Positions 5,479-6,720 of a stretch of DNA of 6,720 bases are shown here, piece after piece. Under the pieces are notes generated by a model, which ran no database searches, was not told where the DNA came from, and saw only the letters and a program-made list of their open reading frames with translations. Made by a program: the position numbers and the translations under genes. How positions within the stretch are numbered: the first letter of the stretch is position 1; every line of letters begins with the position of its first letter. The DNA comes from Microcaldota archaeon (GTDB lineage: Archaea; Micrarchaeota; Micrarchaeia; Norongarragalinales; CAINOH01). Location: the NCBI GenBank assembly GCA_027371655.1, contig DAHXMR010000098.1:1-6720 (forward strand), given 5' to 3'.

Positions 5479-6018
5479 CTAACACCGACCACATTTCTTG
5501 CAAAGATAGCCCTCAATGCTCTTCGTTACAGCCGCACTACCGTCCAAGCGTTCTGCCTGGTCGCAGATTCTTTGGCAAATCTCAGTATTAATTCCCGCAT
5601 CGGATTTGTTAACTAAACACAAATCTACACAGTAATCCAAATCACTTTCCAAAAAACCTTTGTCCGGGCAGGTAAGAAATATCGAAGTTGGAGTTGTTAG
5701 ATTGTTAGTAGAAACATTGATTGGTTTAAGATCCGCAACAGCATTATTTTGGGCGGCTTGAATGGGTTGAGGGGTTACAGCAAACGCCAAGGCATATAAG
5801 ACTACAGCTATTACTGCCCGTAATATTCTTTGATGCCCAAACTGACTAAATTCTCGACTTAATTTCATTCTCCAATATGTAAAGGGCATAACTATTATTG
5901 CGGCCATTATGGCGAAAATACCGCCAAAGTAAGAGCCATGGGCTAAAGCATTAAATCCTCCAATAAAGAAAAGTAGGCCTATCCCCCATGCAAGCCAGGT
6001 ATAGTATTTTTGGTCCAT
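5479..6018 (-). CDS. Three-helix membrane protein with cysteine-rich C-terminal domain (twin CX3C), unknown function
   Basis: I do not recognise this 179-residue protein. Three hydrophobic segments lie at about 7-25, 29-48 and 66-85. The loop between the second and third (WRMKLSREFSQFGHQR) is basic, so by the positive-inside rule the N-terminus is cytoplasmic and residues 86-179 are outside. That domain has eight cysteines (117, 130, 134, 148, 152, 173, 176, 179), including a twin CX3C pair separated by 13 residues and a CxxCxxC that ends the protein. Three N-glycosylation sequons are visible (NVS 101, NLT 106, NKS 137). One 60-base line I counted was 40% GC, lower than its neighbours. An in-frame TTG at 6027 would add three residues; ATG 6018 was chosen, although GGAG lies only 3 nt before it. 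It begins 13 nt after the UMP kinase stop, so the two may be co-transcribed. Confidence 0.65.
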   Translation of the reverse strand: MDQKYYTWLAWGIGLLFFIGGFNALAHGSYFGGIFAIMAAIIVMPFTYWRMKLSREFSQFGHQRILRAVIAVVLYALAFAVTPQPIQAAQNNAVADLKPINVSTNNLTTPTSIFLTCPDKGFLESDLDYCVDLCLVNKSDAGINTEICQRICDQAERLDGSAAVTKSIEGYLCKKCGRC

Positions 6019-6031
6019 TTGCTCCAATCGC

Positions 6032-6720
6032 CTAGTCCCTTACAACCGTTCCCTTGTGCGCTTTCCCCAGCACGGCCTTTTCCACTTCTGCAAGCTTGCG
6101 GCCGTCCACGAAGTGCACGGGAATATTGGAGCGGCTGGCGATTTTGCAGGCGATGAGGTCGAAGGGGAAGTTCGTGCGCGCGTTGCGCGCATCCTGCGAG
6201 GCGGCAAGCGCCACAAGCTCATTGTGAGTCATTGAGTCAAAACGCTTTGCATTCGGGTTCTTTGCTGGGTCCGAGTCGTAAACCGCCTCGACCTTGCTCA
6301 CGTTCACCACCCGCGCGGCATTCAGGCGTTCGGCAAGCAACACGGACACAGTATCCGTGGTAATGCCCTCAATCAACCCATGGCCAACCGCAATTTTCCC
6401 CTTTTTTATTATGCTGAAAGCGTCATCAAAAGAGTTCGCAACCTTCGCTTTGGCGCCCAAGGCTTTTGCAAGCGTTTTCGCATTCTCAACAGTAGCCCGA
6501 ATCGCCGCGCGGTCCGCAAAAAAATCATTTCTTCCCGCTGCACGCTGTTGCGTGCAGTATTTTTGGGCAAGGCTGCCCCCGCCCACCACGATTGCAAGGG
6601 GAACCTTTTTGGAAAGCTTGAGGGCGAGGCTGCAAAAGCTATTTATGAATTGCTTGTCGTACTTGCCGTCGGCGAACATCATCGAGCCGCCGAGGGAAAT
6701 TACAACCGGATTTTTAGAAG
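6032..6720 (-). CDS. pyrH: Uridylate kinase (UMP kinase), archaeal type; start outside window
   Basis: An amino-acid-kinase-fold enzyme that makes UDP from UMP and ATP in pyrimidine nucleotide synthesis. The frame is open through the window edge; before the in-frame ATG codons at 6680-6685 it reads PVVISLGGS, the N-terminal phosphate-binding strand and loop, so those ATGs are internal and the gene continues beyond 6720. Further motifs are LAIVVGGGSLAQKY, the DRAAIRATVENAKTL helix that contacts UMP, KIAVGHGLIEGITTDTVSVLLAERL, and ARVVNVSKVEAVYDSDPAKNPNAKRF, which is the nucleotide-binding region of this family. It ends IPVHFVDGRKLAEVEKAVLGKAHKGTVV, also typical. All landmarks look intact. The archaeal-type sequence favours UMP kinase over aspartokinase or glutamate kinase. 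Confidence 0.92.
   Translation of the reverse strand, partial: SKNPVVISLGGSMMFADGKYDKQFINSFCSLALKLSKKVPLAIVVGGGSLAQKYCTQQRAAGRNDFFADRAAIRATVENAKTLAKALGAKAKVANSFDDAFSIIKKGKIAVGHGLIEGITTDTVSVLLAERLNAARVVNVSKVEAVYDSDPAKNPNAKRFDSMTHNELVALAASQDARNARTNFPFDLIACKIASRSNIPVHFVDGRKLAEVEKAVLGKAHKGTVVRD

Overview
The window looks like part of an archaeal chromosome, possibly a DPANN-type lineage with a fairly high GC genome (about 53-65% in ppsA lines I counted by hand). The case for archaea rests on several points: an archaeal-type UMP kinase, a UPF0200-like P-loop kinase, COG1569-type PIN/AbrB and RHH/RelE toxin-antitoxin pairs, and upstream regions that read as BRE/TATA promoters placed to give leaderless or very short-leader mRNAs rather than Shine-Dalgarno sites. 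The lineage is inference, because no rRNA is present.

Layout. Positions 1-1436 (+) hold the C-terminal two thirds of phosphoenolpyruvate synthase; the N-terminal part lies before the window. After a 106-bp gap with a clear BRE/TATA element comes a RelA/SpoT-homologue (RSH) gene (1543-2790, +). It has a recognisable but degenerate HD-type N-terminal half, an apparently intact (p)ppGpp synthetase core, and no TGS/ACT regulatory half. Five nucleotides later is a small P-loop kinase (2796-3386, +), very probably co-transcribed with it.

Positions 3424-4179 (+) hold an AT-rich gene for a winged-helix plus PD-(D/E)XK nuclease-like protein, unlike its neighbours in composition. It converges within 2 nt on an AbrB-PIN (VapBC-like) toxin-antitoxin operon on the minus strand (4182-4846). 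A divergent control region (4847-4965) separates this from a second, RHH-RelE-type toxin-antitoxin operon on the plus strand (4966-5474). The region contains two different perfect inverted repeats, one at each operon's promoter, which fits separate autoregulation by the two antitoxins.

The relE-like gene converges within 4 nt on an AT-rich minus-strand gene (5479-6018). It encodes a three-helix membrane protein with a cysteine-rich, probably extracellular domain that I cannot assign to a family. It lies just downstream of the UMP kinase gene (6032-6720, minus; its start is beyond the window edge).

Taken together, housekeeping nucleotide and central-carbon genes (ppsA, P-loop kinase, pyrH) frame a small accessory zone (nuclease, two toxin-antitoxin pairs, orphan membrane protein). 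The most notable item is the archaeal RSH with no visible hydrolase site or ribosome-sensing half: canonical stringent-response enzymes are rare in archaea. No rRNA, tRNA, CRISPR array, IS element or intrinsic terminator was recognised.
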